Shown: positions 17,285 to 26,731, counted from the stretch's first letter. The stretch: DNA of 37,821 nt from Chlamydiia bacterium (GCA_022601395.1 JAJACS010000018.1:1-37821), one strand, 5' to 3'. Numbers and translations are program-made. Notes: a model not told the origin generated them from the sequence alone.

Positions 17285-17313
17285 TTGCTATTTGATTAAA
17301 TTCTGACTATACA
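17285..17313 (+). promoter_or_regulatory. Predicted promoter of the exported NDK gene
   Basis: TTGCTA (17285-17290) and TATACA (17308-17313) are separated by 17 bases, each matching four of six consensus positions, and lie about 40 bases before the ATG. Prediction only. Confidence 0.35.
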
Positions 17314-17351
17314 AAAAAGTATTATATACTGCGAGTTTTGAGGGTTTATTT

Positions 17352-17939
17352 ATGAAGAAACTACTTCTTTTAGCATTTTGTGTTTTAGCCTCTTTTGGGG
17401 GACAGCTTCACTCTAAGACGATGAAAAAATTTGATAATAATACGAAGTGTTGCTCGATGCTTGAGCAGGCACTATTTATCATCAAGCCAGATGCAGTAGC
17501 TGATAACAATATCGGTGAGATCCTAGAGAAGCTAGAGGGGCAGAACCTTCGCATCATCGGCATGAAGATGACAAGGCTTACAAAAGAAGAGATCGATACC
17601 CTTTATAAGGCTCATAAGAGTAAATCCCATTTCCAGTCACTCTCAAAATATATGGGCTCAGGGCCTGTTGTTTTAACAGTGATCGAAGGGCCTGATGCGA
17701 TAAAGAAAACAAGAAAGCTTGCAGGTCTTACAGACCCATCTAAAGCAAAAGTAGATACTCTGCGATCAAGATACGGTACAGATGTGCAAAGAAATGCTGT
17801 TCATGTATCTGATTCAGTCAAATCGTCAAAGAAAGAAATTCCTCTTTTCTTCCGATTAAATGAGCTTTACTCACCTTGTGCAAAGGAAGTGTTTAAGACT
17901 GAAAAAACTAACGAAGATCAAGTGAGTGCTCAGAAATAA
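17352..17939 (+). CDS. ndk: Nucleoside diphosphate kinase with N-terminal signal peptide
   Basis: Transfers the gamma-phosphate of ATP to nucleoside diphosphates through a phosphohistidine. The 195-residue protein is longer than usual NDKs (about 140). The first 21 residues, MKKLLLLAFCVLASFGGQLHS, look like a cleavable signal peptide, and about 25 polar residues extend the C-terminus. The catalytic core is intact in outline: FIIKPDAV (Lys45), DTLRSRYG for the usual IRGDFG block, and NAVHVSDS with the phosphorylated His151. The normally Gly residue after His is Val, and the IRGDFG block is changed, so activity may be reduced. GAGGG sits eight bases before the ATG, supporting the long start over an internal Met36 that would give a cytosolic form. 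It overlaps the convergent ankyrin gene by 32 bases. An exported NDK could act on host or extracellular nucleotides; that is inference. Confidence 0.88.
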   Translation: MKKLLLLAFCVLASFGGQLHSKTMKKFDNNTKCCSMLEQALFIIKPDAVADNNIGEILEKLEGQNLRIIGMKMTRLTKEEIDTLYKAHKSKSHFQSLSKYMGSGPVVLTVIEGPDAIKKTRKLAGLTDPSKAKVDTLRSRYGTDVQRNAVHVSDSVKSSKKEIPLFFRLNELYSPCAKEVFKTEKTNEDQVSAQK

Positions 17940-20145
17940 AACCATCTAAGTTTTTCAGCTCATCTTTTGTGATCTTGTGGCCTAATTTTAGCTGAATAAA
18001 GGCAACAAGTTCACTGAGATCTTTACTCATGTCTGCATTTGCATCCCAAGTAGCCTTGCTGTTTCTTAAGTACTTTTTAATAGCAGCAAGCTTGTCAGCA
18101 TCATCTATGAGACCTTCTGTGATAAAGAAGATATCTTTTAGAGAAGCAAGACCTTGCTTGCTAATATCAGAGATGCTCTCAAGGCCAAATACCTCGACGT
18201 ACCTAGCTGGATCATATTGCCCTCCAAGGAATCTTGCCAGGTATGAAAATGCATCGATGTCTTCATCTTCTATAGCTTCTTTAGGGATCATCTGTTCCGT
18301 CTTTGCAAGCCTTTGCATCTGGGTGACTACAAAGTGAGCTGCGTCTTCAGTATTTACGCCGATTTCCATAGAAGAAAGCTTAAATGGAGCTACAGCTCCT
18401 CTTATTGCAAAAAGTGAGCTTTTAAGTTCTGAGGCTTTTTTTCTTAGAACTTCTGGAGTTTTTACGCCGCTTGAAATTTCGCCTTCAAGACTTCTGATCT
18501 CAGAAGCAATGGCACTAAGTGCTCTTGGATTTGTGAGCTCTTCAATACGCTCTCTTGCCTTTGCTAAAAATGGACCTCTTAACTCTTCTGCTATATGTGG
18601 AAGAATATGAATGATAGTTTCTGCTTTAGCCGTTAGCAGTTGCGTGAGTACAGCTTCTCTTAGTTCACCAGGATTTGCTGAAATAACATTTCCAAGGATC
18701 TTAAGCTGCTCTTCGTTTAGAAGATCAATATCTTTTAATACGATCGATGCCGATTTTTCATCTGCAAGAGCTGCAATTAGCTGCAGTGGAAGGATGTTTC
18801 CGTAGAAATTTTGTCTCCTATCGATCTCACTTGATTCTCTAATGGCCTGCGATAGGATCATAGTAGCCTTAGGGCTTTCTTTCATTTCCTTAAACAGGAT
18901 TGGAGCAGTACTTACTGTATGTGATAAACGCTCCATTGGTGTTAAGTGGTCATCTGTCCTGTAGCTAAGATCGCAATGGTCTCCATACTCTTCTAGAAAT
19001 TCTATGAGTCCTAAATCTTCTTGATTTGCGCAGATAAGGTGAAGCGTAGTATCAAATGTAAAGTCATCGATTTTAACAAGCTCATCTAAAATGCTATATG
19101 CTCCTAAGGTGTTTGCAATATAGGCTAGTGTTTCGCTTCCACTTGAAACCATATTTGGATCAGCTCCTCTTCCAATAAGTGCAAAGACAACCTCAACCAT
19201 CCCTCCTTTTGCAGCAGTAAACAAAAGGGGATCTCCATAAGATGCTATTGCACTAGGAAAGTTAGTATGGTTTGCAAGCAGTAGAAAGATATCAGAGTCT
19301 CTCTCACAAGTCTGAAATGCGACTTCAAGAAGGGTTTTTGTGGGGTCCATGCATAGTGTGTCTACATCTGCACTGTGTTTAATGAGAAGGGAGACGATCT
19401 TTATATCCTCGTGGTTAATAGCTGTCTCTAATAAAGACATGCCATACATTCTTTCATTCGGATTTCCGCCTCTTTTGAGCAGCTCTTCTACAGTTTTAAA
19501 AGTTTCATCAGTCGGATGGTCAAAATGGCTAGTTATAGCGAGTTTCAAATAAGCAGAAGAACATTCTTCTGATGAAGTGGAGGAAGTATCACTTGAAGCG
19601 CTAGTCTCATCTGTAGCTGCTTCTAGGTCCAGAAAAAGTGTAGTAAGCTCATGCATGCGAAGCCTAATCGCATGCTCAACAGGAGTTCTTTGAGACTCTG
19701 ACTTTTGATCGATCTTTTTAGCAAGTACTACAAGTCTTCTCTTTACTTTTGCTCTTAGGTCTTTTTCAGAAATTCTATGATTCAGGACATCATCATAAAC
19801 AATAGCAACTTGACTTTTTGAAAAGAGTTTAGTGAGAGTGTTTAAACCAACGATTATCTCTTCTATCTCATCATAGCTTTTTGACTCTAGGAAAGTATTA
19901 ATAACGTGCTTTTTTGCAGCTGGTAATTTAGAGCTTTTCTTTGTAACAACTTTTTTGCCTCTAATTTCAGCTTCTATATTCGCAGCTGAGGTACCTTTAA
20001 TTTTCGCTAGAAGTTCAAAAGTCCTTTTATTTGCAGCAGCCACTCTTTCCATTAGATCAGTTGAGCTTGACTTTCCTACTTCTTCTAAATCTGCAGCACC
20101 TGCGTATCCTTCTATTTTTAGACAATCATCGACACCTGAAGCCAT
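17908..20145 (-). CDS. Ankyrin-repeat protein with long helical C-terminus; probable effector
   Basis: A 745-residue soluble protein, unlike the ankyrin pair at 3966-7531 outside the repeats. The N-terminal 200 residues are Lys/Glu-rich and helical, ending in a Ser/Thr-rich linker (about 178-197). Ankyrin repeats follow at about 198-410, seen in TVEELLKRGGNPNERMYG, IVSLLIKHSADVDTL and VVFALIGRGADPNMV. The remaining 330 residues are predicted helical and match no domain I recognise. The N-terminus MASGVDD with many Ser/Ala resembles a type III secretion signal rather than a Sec signal. A TATAAT box and a 15-base palindrome lie 35-55 bases upstream. The 3' end overlaps the NDK gene by 32 bases on the opposite strand. 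Effector role is inferred. Confidence 0.82.
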   Translation of the reverse strand: MASGVDDCLKIEGYAGAADLEEVGKSSSTDLMERVAAANKRTFELLAKIKGTSAANIEAEIRGKKVVTKKSSKLPAAKKHVINTFLESKSYDEIEEIIVGLNTLTKLFSKSQVAIVYDDVLNHRISEKDLRAKVKRRLVVLAKKIDQKSESQRTPVEHAIRLRMHELTTLFLDLEAATDETSASSDTSSTSSEECSSAYLKLAITSHFDHPTDETFKTVEELLKRGGNPNERMYGMSLLETAINHEDIKIVSLLIKHSADVDTLCMDPTKTLLEVAFQTCERDSDIFLLLANHTNFPSAIASYGDPLLFTAAKGGMVEVVFALIGRGADPNMVSSGSETLAYIANTLGAYSILDELVKIDDFTFDTTLHLICANQEDLGLIEFLEEYGDHCDLSYRTDDHLTPMERLSHTVSTAPILFKEMKESPKATMILSQAIRESSEIDRRQNFYGNILPLQLIAALADEKSASIVLKDIDLLNEEQLKILGNVISANPGELREAVLTQLLTAKAETIIHILPHIAEELRGPFLAKARERIEELTNPRALSAIASEIRSLEGEISSGVKTPEVLRKKASELKSSLFAIRGAVAPFKLSSMEIGVNTEDAAHFVVTQMQRLAKTEQMIPKEAIEDEDIDAFSYLARFLGGQYDPARYVEVFGLESISDISKQGLASLKDIFFITEGLIDDADKLAAIKKYLRNSKATWDANADMSKDLSELVAFIQLKLGHKITKDELKNLDGFISEHSLDLR

Positions 20146-20179
20146 AATAAAACCTATATCTTTTTGATTTAAAATAAAG

Positions 20180-20199
20180 ATTATATCATTTCAAATGAT
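20180..20199 (-). promoter_or_regulatory. Predicted -10 box with an operator-like palindrome, ankyrin gene ending at 20145
   Basis: On the minus strand TATAAT (plus-strand 20180-20185) lies 34 bases before the ATG. Immediately upstream, between it and the -35 position, is the perfect palindrome ATCATTT-G-AAATGAT (20185-20199, sharing one base with the -10). That placement suits a repressor site. No good -35 hexamer is seen, and I found no second copy in the window. Confidence 0.4.
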
Positions 20200-20272
20200 T
20201 ATTTAACAGTTTTTAATGAAAAATATTCATTCTAGTATAAGTGCGTAAATGCCTGTTAGTAAGTTGGTTGTA

Positions 20273-22411
20273 TTAAGAGGACTTGGTGATCTCATCGAGA
20301 AGAAAAACAGGAGAGATCTCTTCTTTTTCTTCTTTTACCTGTTTCTCCCAGGCGTGTAGAGTTCTTTTCATCTCACTCTCGAAGTGTTCGAGTTCATTTG
20401 GCTCATCAAATCTCAGCAGAAGCCCAACGCAGGAGATATCATAGATATCCACATAGGAGTAGGAGATCTCATGGGAAGAGGTAAGCAAATCGTTCATAAG
20501 CTCTTGAATGAGCTCCATGAAGCTTTGTTGCACTGTTCCGAGGAGCACCATGTAATACTGCTCATGAACTTTCGTATCCATAAAATAGATGTCTTTATTG
20601 AACTCATGCTCAAGGACGTCTAGGAGCATGATAAAGAACTTCTTTAGAAGAACGGGAGAGAGCAAGCTCTGCATATATTTAGGAGTAAGGGAGTAGAAGA
20701 AATTCTCAAGCAGAAAGTCATTATGGATGTTTTCTTTGAGAAGTAGGTCTTTTAGTGCTGTAAGAACTTCATACTGCTTAGAGATCATCCCCCCGTTATA
20801 ATCTCTTACATCACCAACAATTCGTGTGATTTCAGAAATCACACAAAGCCTTGCTTTGTGTATATCTAGGGAAAAGTCTTTTCTTAAGAACTGCTTTTTA
20901 TCAAGTCTTACTTCAATTACATGAGCTTCTTTTGGGTAACGTTTTCTTAGGATGCCAACAACTCTGATGTCATGCTCGTAGAATTTAAGCATCGTGGTTG
21001 TTGTTTGAAAAATCTCCTTTAGACAACGCTCTTCTTGCTTTTTGAGCCTTAAGATGATGATGATGAAGCTGACTTCAAAGTTTGTTTGTTTGTGGAAGTT
21101 CACAATCACTTGAGGCAAGTCGTGGATATATTTTAACTGTTTGCTGAGATCTAATATGTTTCTCATGATCTCTTCTTCATTCCTTTGAACAAAGACGGGG
21201 TGGATCAATGAAGCAATACGATTCTTAATTTCAGATGGTAAGTTCTTACGCAAAGATTTAATCTCATCGGTCTTAAAAGAAGCTTTAGTTGGTTTTTCAA
21301 CTTCTAGGTAGACTGTCCGGATCTTTTTATCACCTCTTCTATCCATAATGTGTGAATTCTTCACCATAGTGCACTCTGGTAATACGGACTGTATGGCTTT
21401 AAAGAAGTGGCGTTCTTCAAAAATCTCATTATCATCTACAAAATTAACACCCATAAGAAGGCCAAGAACTGGATGTTCACCATCTTCCTGATGCAGTTTT
21501 GTTCTTAGGATCTTTAAGCTAAGATGTCTTTTATTCGGCTCTGTTTTAAGAGCGTTACCAATGATTTTTCTAAAGATATAGTGATAGGAGATCACTCGAT
21601 TTAAATACTTGATATCTCTTCTAACTATGAAAGAATCATTAAGCTGAATCATGAACTGCTGCATCTCAGAGTAGATGTCGCGATCAAATGCTGTTGGCTT
21701 CATTTCAACAAGAGGTGTAATTTGATCCTTGATCTGAGTCATTTTGTCTTCAGCAAGGAATTTCATGATGAGCTGATGCATGAACTCGTACATGCTTGGC
21801 TCCATCTCTTTCTTTTTTCGGTCCACAAGAGAAGTAATATTTTCTTGGATCAGAATTTTCTTTTGCTCAAGTGTAAGAGGTTTTACAGAGACCACATGTC
21901 TTGCATGTTGTACAGCAAGGATATTTAACTTAAGCTCTTTATTGACGATAGGAAGGTTGTTTTGTACAAGAGGAATATCTTTCAAATCTAGAACGCTCAA
22001 AATAAGCTCATTTAGGAAAAAACCTGTTCTAGGATGGTTTTTGAACTTAAAGTTGAGAGAGCGTGTATTTACAATAGGGATCTGTTTTCCAGGAACAAGC
22101 CATCTACTAAATAAGTCACACATGAATCTACCTGTGCCATGAGTATGTTTTATTCCGCAAATGCAGGTAATAGAAATAATAGGATGTTCTTTATCGAAAG
22201 AGGAGACGTGTACAAGAGGTATTTCTTCTTCCAGCCTTTCGTAATACTTTAGGCTGTTTTCAGGGTTGCATTCTCCATTATCGTCTTTAAAATAAGGTTC
22301 TACGATTTCATTAATAAGAAACTGAATAGATTCCACATAACGCTCATAACTTCTATGATCGTTAGCAGGCAATGGAAAGCCTGTTTCAATTTCTGTTAAA
22401 TGCTTATGCAT
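20273..22411 (-). CDS. Large conserved-looking hypothetical protein
   Basis: A 712-residue basic, soluble protein without signal peptide, membrane segment or recognisable catalytic motif. The N-terminal 140 residues contain a Cys/His-bearing segment, ITCICGIKHTHGTGRF, that could bind metal. The rest is an alternation of helices and strands rich in Lys, Ile and Leu; a repeated strand-like element, RTVYLEVEKP and AHVIEVRLDKK, may reflect small ACT- or ferredoxin-like folds. The sequence is not low complexity and has no effector-type repeats, so a housekeeping or regulatory role is as likely as secretion. It follows the OppA genes on the same strand after 80 AT-rich bases, with no strong terminator or ribosome binding site visible. 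Function unknown. Confidence 0.65.
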   Translation of the reverse strand: MHKHLTEIETGFPLPANDHRSYERYVESIQFLINEIVEPYFKDDNGECNPENSLKYYERLEEEIPLVHVSSFDKEHPIISITCICGIKHTHGTGRFMCDLFSRWLVPGKQIPIVNTRSLNFKFKNHPRTGFFLNELILSVLDLKDIPLVQNNLPIVNKELKLNILAVQHARHVVSVKPLTLEQKKILIQENITSLVDRKKKEMEPSMYEFMHQLIMKFLAEDKMTQIKDQITPLVEMKPTAFDRDIYSEMQQFMIQLNDSFIVRRDIKYLNRVISYHYIFRKIIGNALKTEPNKRHLSLKILRTKLHQEDGEHPVLGLLMGVNFVDDNEIFEERHFFKAIQSVLPECTMVKNSHIMDRRGDKKIRTVYLEVEKPTKASFKTDEIKSLRKNLPSEIKNRIASLIHPVFVQRNEEEIMRNILDLSKQLKYIHDLPQVIVNFHKQTNFEVSFIIIILRLKKQEERCLKEIFQTTTTMLKFYEHDIRVVGILRKRYPKEAHVIEVRLDKKQFLRKDFSLDIHKARLCVISEITRIVGDVRDYNGGMISKQYEVLTALKDLLLKENIHNDFLLENFFYSLTPKYMQSLLSPVLLKKFFIMLLDVLEHEFNKDIYFMDTKVHEQYYMVLLGTVQQSFMELIQELMNDLLTSSHEISYSYVDIYDISCVGLLLRFDEPNELEHFESEMKRTLHAWEKQVKEEKEEISPVFLLDEITKSS

Positions 22412-22491
22412 AGCTAAGCCAAACCAATTCTTTTTTGTATCAGTGTAATGGTTTTATGTATTTTTTATAAAACGTTAATTAAATATTTAAA

Positions 22492-24108
22492 CTACTTTCT
22501 CGCTAAGGCCTCTTCTTCAAACACTACTTTTTGTAGGTGTAAAGAACCTAAAGGAGAAGCAAAAAAACCTTTTACGTAAGGTTGTGTTACCTGGTAAGAG
22601 CAAGCGTGAAAGATTGTTGTAATCGGCATTTCTTCCATAATAATGCTCTCCGCTTTTTCTAGAATTCTATCTCGCTCTTCACCTGTTGCATAGAACGAAG
22701 CATCTAAATGTTTTATGTATTCCTGGTTTTCCCAATTTGAATAGTTCTTAGGGTTTTGTCTTTTCTTAAACCTATCAAGAATATTCATCTGGTCATGATA
22801 CTGTGCAATCCAATAATACTGGCACATATCAAAATCTTTTTTGGTGGTTTTGGTGATAAAAGCAACATGATTCACAGACTCTATCTTAATCTGTAAACCA
22901 AGGGTTTCTCGCCATTGTTGTTGTAGTATTTGTGCGAGTTTATGGTTTATTTCATAATTGGGGTAGACCATGACAATCTTTTGAAATTCAGACCTATCCA
23001 TGTCCAGTTCTTTAAGCCCAATTTCGAGTTCCTCTATAGCTTTTAAAGGGTCAAATGTTTTAATGAAAGCTTTATTCTTTCCGTTCTTTAATGTGGGTGT
23101 GACAAAGTTCACAGCAGGTATTTCGTCAAGAACTCCTACGGATTTAACAACGGCATCTCTGTTTATAGCTAAGCCGAGTGCTTTTCTAATATGCTTGTTG
23201 TTAAAAGGGGGTCTTTCCACATTAAATGAGCATATTTGTGTCTTTGCATCAGGGTGACTTGCAAGAAAACTATTTTTGTTAAGGAAACTTGAGGAATCAA
23301 TGGTAATGTTCGTAAAAGGACCACCCAAAAGATCGAGGTCACCATTTTTGAACATTTCTAGAGCTGTATTTTCATTATTAACGAGTGAAATATGAGCCCC
23401 AGATAAATGTACATTTTCTTTATCCCAGTAATGTTCGTTCTTTTCGACTATAATTTTATCGTCATGTTTCCACTCTGAAATCTTGTAAGGTCCGTTTGAG
23501 ACGAAGTCTGGGCTAACATTGTCACACCATCTAAGGTTTTTAGAGGCAATTTTATGGTTTACTGGGTAAAAGACGCAAAATGAGACCAGGTTTAAAAAGT
23601 AAGGCGTAGGTGATTCAAGAGTAACTTGCAGAGTTTTATTATTGATAACTTTAATGCCAATTTCATTTTGAGAGATAAGCCCGCTTTTTGCCTTTTCAGC
23701 GTTTAATATAGGGTAGAGAAGGTTGGCATTAGGACAAGGAAAACTTGGGTCCAGCATAGTTTTCCAAGAATAAGCAAAGTCAGTTGCTGTAACAGGCTGT
23801 CCATTAGACCAATGAGAATCTCTTAAGTGGAAGGTATATATAAGCTTATCATCGGATAGATCAATTTTTTTTGCTAATCCAAGCTCACTTGTAGAATTCT
23901 CTGACATTCTAGTAAGCCCTTCAAAAAGCATAAAATGCATAGCAGATGAGTGGATATCTCCACCTTTGCGTGGATCCATAGTTTTGGGATCACCGGGCAT
24001 ATTTATGTTCAAGTATCGACCTTTGGTTGTATGTTCATGCTTTTTTTCGCAAGATGAGAAAGTAATGAGCAGGAAGGTTGCAAAAAAAAGACGAGAAAGT
24101 AACTTCAT
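22492..24108 (-). CDS. oppA: OppA-type peptide-binding lipoprotein
   Basis: Substrate-binding component (SBP family 5) of an oligopeptide ABC importer, or a free-standing peptide receptor. The 538-residue protein starts with a lipoprotein signal (LLITFSSC, lipidated Cys20). The family signature is complete: MFEGLTR near the N-terminus, IYTFHLRDSHWSNGQPVTA, and the DFAYSWKTMLDP segment. The later block KALGLAINRDAVV is the conserved domain II helix. The phrase PNANLLYPILNAEKAKSG is characteristic of chlamydial OppA proteins as I remember them. TAGGAG precedes the ATG. It lies 63 bases after a paralogue with about the same length and order of motifs. No oppBCDF genes are adjacent, so it presumably uses a permease encoded elsewhere or has another role. 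Confidence 0.92.
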   Translation of the reverse strand: MKLLSRLFFATFLLITFSSCEKKHEHTTKGRYLNINMPGDPKTMDPRKGGDIHSSAMHFMLFEGLTRMSENSTSELGLAKKIDLSDDKLIYTFHLRDSHWSNGQPVTATDFAYSWKTMLDPSFPCPNANLLYPILNAEKAKSGLISQNEIGIKVINNKTLQVTLESPTPYFLNLVSFCVFYPVNHKIASKNLRWCDNVSPDFVSNGPYKISEWKHDDKIIVEKNEHYWDKENVHLSGAHISLVNNENTALEMFKNGDLDLLGGPFTNITIDSSSFLNKNSFLASHPDAKTQICSFNVERPPFNNKHIRKALGLAINRDAVVKSVGVLDEIPAVNFVTPTLKNGKNKAFIKTFDPLKAIEELEIGLKELDMDRSEFQKIVMVYPNYEINHKLAQILQQQWRETLGLQIKIESVNHVAFITKTTKKDFDMCQYYWIAQYHDQMNILDRFKKRQNPKNYSNWENQEYIKHLDASFYATGEERDRILEKAESIIMEEMPITTIFHACSYQVTQPYVKGFFASPLGSLHLQKVVFEEEALARK

Positions 24109-24171
24109 GTAGAACTCCTAGGTGTGTACTTGGACGTTTATAAAGAAAGTGTTGAGATTGTGTAAAGGTTT

Positions 24172-25761
24172 TTATTCGTCATTGAATCTAAAATAAGAGT
24201 GTCTAAAGTCGACTCTTCCAGTTTGGCAGTACTCTACTCCTTCTAAAAGCTCGTTTCTAGCATACCAGCGGGATTGATGATAAATAGGTAATACTGGCAT
24301 TTCCATCATGAAAATAGACTCTGCTTTTAACAAATATTTAAATCTTTCATTTACTGTCTGACTGTTATTAGCAAATTCTACCAGCTCTTCAAAGTTTCTA
24401 TTACTCCATCCACAAAAATTCTTAGCTCCGTTTTTATCGATAAATCTCTCAAAGAAATTATAGGGGTCATTATATTGAGCTATGATGGACATCAAACAAA
24501 ACTGAAAGTTTTTCTTAAAAAGTTTATCTAAGAATATTTTGACATCGAATCCTTGTAGATTCACTTGTATCCCAAGGTTTTTCTGCCAAAGCTCTTGCAA
24601 CACTTGAGCTAGGTTTTTTATTTCCTCAAAGTTGAAGTAGTCAAAAGTTAACTTAGGAAAGGTTTCTTTTGTTAACTTTAGCTCTTTTAAACCAAGCTCC
24701 AAGTAATGAAGAGCAAGTTCTTTAGAACCATCTGGCATAAGTTTTACATTTTGTTCTTTGGTCAAGGATGGGGGAATCAACGAATAGGCTGTTGTCGGCT
24801 TGCTTTCAGAAAAATTTTCAACAATATCTTTTCGGTCTATAGCATAGGCAAAGGCTTTTCTGATGTTTAGGTTGTCAAAAGGGTAGCAATCATTATTAAA
24901 AAAGCAGACGGTTGTAGCGGCTATTGGGCTTCTAATCGCATGCGAATTTTTAGTTACTTGTTTAAGCATATCAAGTGGTATGGGAGCGAAAAAACTGCCT
25001 AACCAATCAATTTCACCAAGTTCGTAGAGTCTATAGCTCGTAAGCTCGGTATCAACAATACTGATATGAATCGTCTCTAGACGGGTGTTTTGAGCATCCC
25101 AAAACTCTGCGTTTTTTTTAAGAGTAAGGTAATGGTTGTTTTGCCATGTTTTGAGTGAAAAAGGGCCACTAAAAATTCCATAGGGATGTTCTTCTTTGTC
25201 TACGAGCTCTAGATCTTTATAAGTGGGAAAGAAAGTAGAATAACAGAGCATTTGTAAAAAATGCGGTGTTGGGCTGCTCAGTTTTACTACAAGCGTTTTT
25301 TCATCAGGTGTTTTGACGCTAACGTTATTTGTGGAAACAAGACCTTTTTTAGCTTTTTGCGCATTTTTAATAGGGTATAGAAAATGAGCGTTAGGTGAGT
25401 TAAAGGAGGGTTCAAGAAGGGTTTTCCAAGAGTGCTCAAAGTCATAAGATGTGATGGGTTTTCCATTAGACCATTTTGCATCTCTTAGGTGGAAAGTATA
25501 GGTTCTTCCGTCGCTTGAAATTTCATAGGATTCAGCAAGAGCAAGAGAAACGCTACCGTCAGGTTCTTCGTGAACAAGCCCTTCATATAACATTGTGATA
25601 AAAGAGGACGTAAGAGGATCTGAACTTTTTTTTGGGTCCGTTGTAATCGGATCATACTTAAAAGACAGATTTAATCGGTTACGTCTGTAAGACTTATTTT
25701 GCTGCTCCCTATTGCAGCAAGTAAGGGAAAGGCACAACAAAAAGCATAGTAATCGTTTCAT
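24172..25761 (-). CDS. oppA: OppA-type peptide-binding lipoprotein, tandem paralogue
   Basis: A second SBP family 5 lipoprotein. I start it at ATG 25761 (529 residues) because this places a lipoprotein signal, MKRLLCFLLCLSLTCC, at the N-terminus; a longer in-frame start at 25821 would not. Motifs match the downstream paralogue: MLYEGLVHEEPDG, YTFHLRDAKWSNGKPIT, DFEHSWKTLLEP, AHFLYPIKNAQKAKKG and KAFAYAIDRKDIV. Differences cluster in the peptide-binding lobes, so the two receptors may prefer different peptides. It is preceded on the same strand by the kinase-like gene pair (88 bases) and followed by the other OppA gene (63 bases), so all four may share a transcript. Confidence 0.92.
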   Translation of the reverse strand: MKRLLCFLLCLSLTCCNREQQNKSYRRNRLNLSFKYDPITTDPKKSSDPLTSSFITMLYEGLVHEEPDGSVSLALAESYEISSDGRTYTFHLRDAKWSNGKPITSYDFEHSWKTLLEPSFNSPNAHFLYPIKNAQKAKKGLVSTNNVSVKTPDEKTLVVKLSSPTPHFLQMLCYSTFFPTYKDLELVDKEEHPYGIFSGPFSLKTWQNNHYLTLKKNAEFWDAQNTRLETIHISIVDTELTSYRLYELGEIDWLGSFFAPIPLDMLKQVTKNSHAIRSPIAATTVCFFNNDCYPFDNLNIRKAFAYAIDRKDIVENFSESKPTTAYSLIPPSLTKEQNVKLMPDGSKELALHYLELGLKELKLTKETFPKLTFDYFNFEEIKNLAQVLQELWQKNLGIQVNLQGFDVKIFLDKLFKKNFQFCLMSIIAQYNDPYNFFERFIDKNGAKNFCGWSNRNFEELVEFANNSQTVNERFKYLLKAESIFMMEMPVLPIYHQSRWYARNELLEGVEYCQTGRVDFRHSYFRFNDE

Positions 25762-25849
25762 TGACAGGTATCCCAGATAATAAGGACTATGAAGTTTTAT
25801 CTTATTACAAATAAAATACAAGTTCTTTTCTAGGGGGAGTTGCTACCTT

Positions 25850-26731
25850 TTACTCAGAGCCATTTGATTTCAATTCGTTAAATTTGTTTTTCGTATACAA
25901 GGCTAGAGCGGGATAGTGCTTGTTGAGCCAGGGAAGGATCCTTTTTTCCGCTTTTACAAGTTCTTTACTATAGAAGTAGTCGAGGCCTTTATTAGGGTCT
26001 TTAATTAATCCACCGATGTCAATTGCTATGACTTCGTCTTTCAGTAGGCCAAAATTGTTTAAAAAATGAGGGTCTTTGTCTGTGAACTGCTTTTCTCTTC
26101 TTTGTATAATATATGCGAAAAGATCATCAATCACTTTGCAGGAGGAGGCAAGGTCATTTTTGTTTTTGCATTTTATTAGGTAATCTTTGATGCCAAGTGC
26201 TTTGTATTGGAGTGCAAAACTTGTCTTATCAAGGTCAATGTGAAAGGGGATTTTTAACTTATTTCTTACAACAACTGTTTGAGAAAGAAGTTTTCTAGGA
26301 TTGAGTTGCAGGTGAATGAGTCCAGATTCTTTTTTGAGCTCGTTAAAGCTGTAGATGCAGCTGTTGTAGGTTGCAATGCGGCCTTCTTCTCTTTTTTGCC
26401 TAATTCGGCTCTTCTTTTCTTTGCTCATGAAGAGCAGAGGAAGGTACCATGGTTTTTCCCATCGGTAGTGTTTGAAGAGTTTTAAAACGTATTGATCGTC
26501 ATCGGAAATAAAAACATAGCTTTGGGATCCAGAGCTTAAATAATGAAAAGATTGACCTAGAGCATTTTTTGCTTCCTGCTCGATAGAGCAGGAAAACTCT
26601 ATATCAATAGGGTGTTTCGGGTAAGCTCTGCTAGGATAAAAGCCTTCTGTGAATTTGTCATACCCTTTGATAGCAATTAGAAATAAACAAAAGAAGAAAA
26701 GAAAAAAAAATGCCTTAGAACGGAGCTTCAT
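25850..26731 (-). CDS. Membrane-anchored protein-kinase-like protein, paralogue 2
   Basis: A 293-residue protein with an N-terminal hydrophobic anchor (about 7-22, preceded by Lys and Arg, so the rest is probably outside the inner membrane). The body looks like a divergent kinase fold: a glycine-loop-like LSSGSQSYVF (65-74), a Lys in YVLKLFK (Lys84) as the ATP-binding candidate, a catalytic-loop-like DKDPHFLNNFG (218-228) and IAIDIGGL (235-242) in place of DFG. The same four blocks occur in the gene upstream. The order and spacing fit a protein-kinase-like fold, but whether it is active is uncertain. Its start overlaps the upstream stop by one base (TGATG), so the pair is co-translated. A secreted or periplasmic kinase or pseudokinase is the working idea. 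Confidence 0.65.
   Translation of the reverse strand: MKLRSKAFFFLFFFCLFLIAIKGYDKFTEGFYPSRAYPKHPIDIEFSCSIEQEAKNALGQSFHYLSSGSQSYVFISDDDQYVLKLFKHYRWEKPWYLPLLFMSKEKKSRIRQKREEGRIATYNSCIYSFNELKKESGLIHLQLNPRKLLSQTVVVRNKLKIPFHIDLDKTSFALQYKALGIKDYLIKCKNKNDLASSCKVIDDLFAYIIQRREKQFTDKDPHFLNNFGLLKDEVIAIDIGGLIKDPNKGLDYFYSKELVKAEKRILPWLNKHYPALALYTKNKFNELKSNGSE

Noticed and set aside
18029..20167. Several Ser-rich plus-strand frames opposite the ankyrin gene
   Set aside because: Antisense shadows created by the ankyrin gene's codon bias; no ribosome binding sites or homology.
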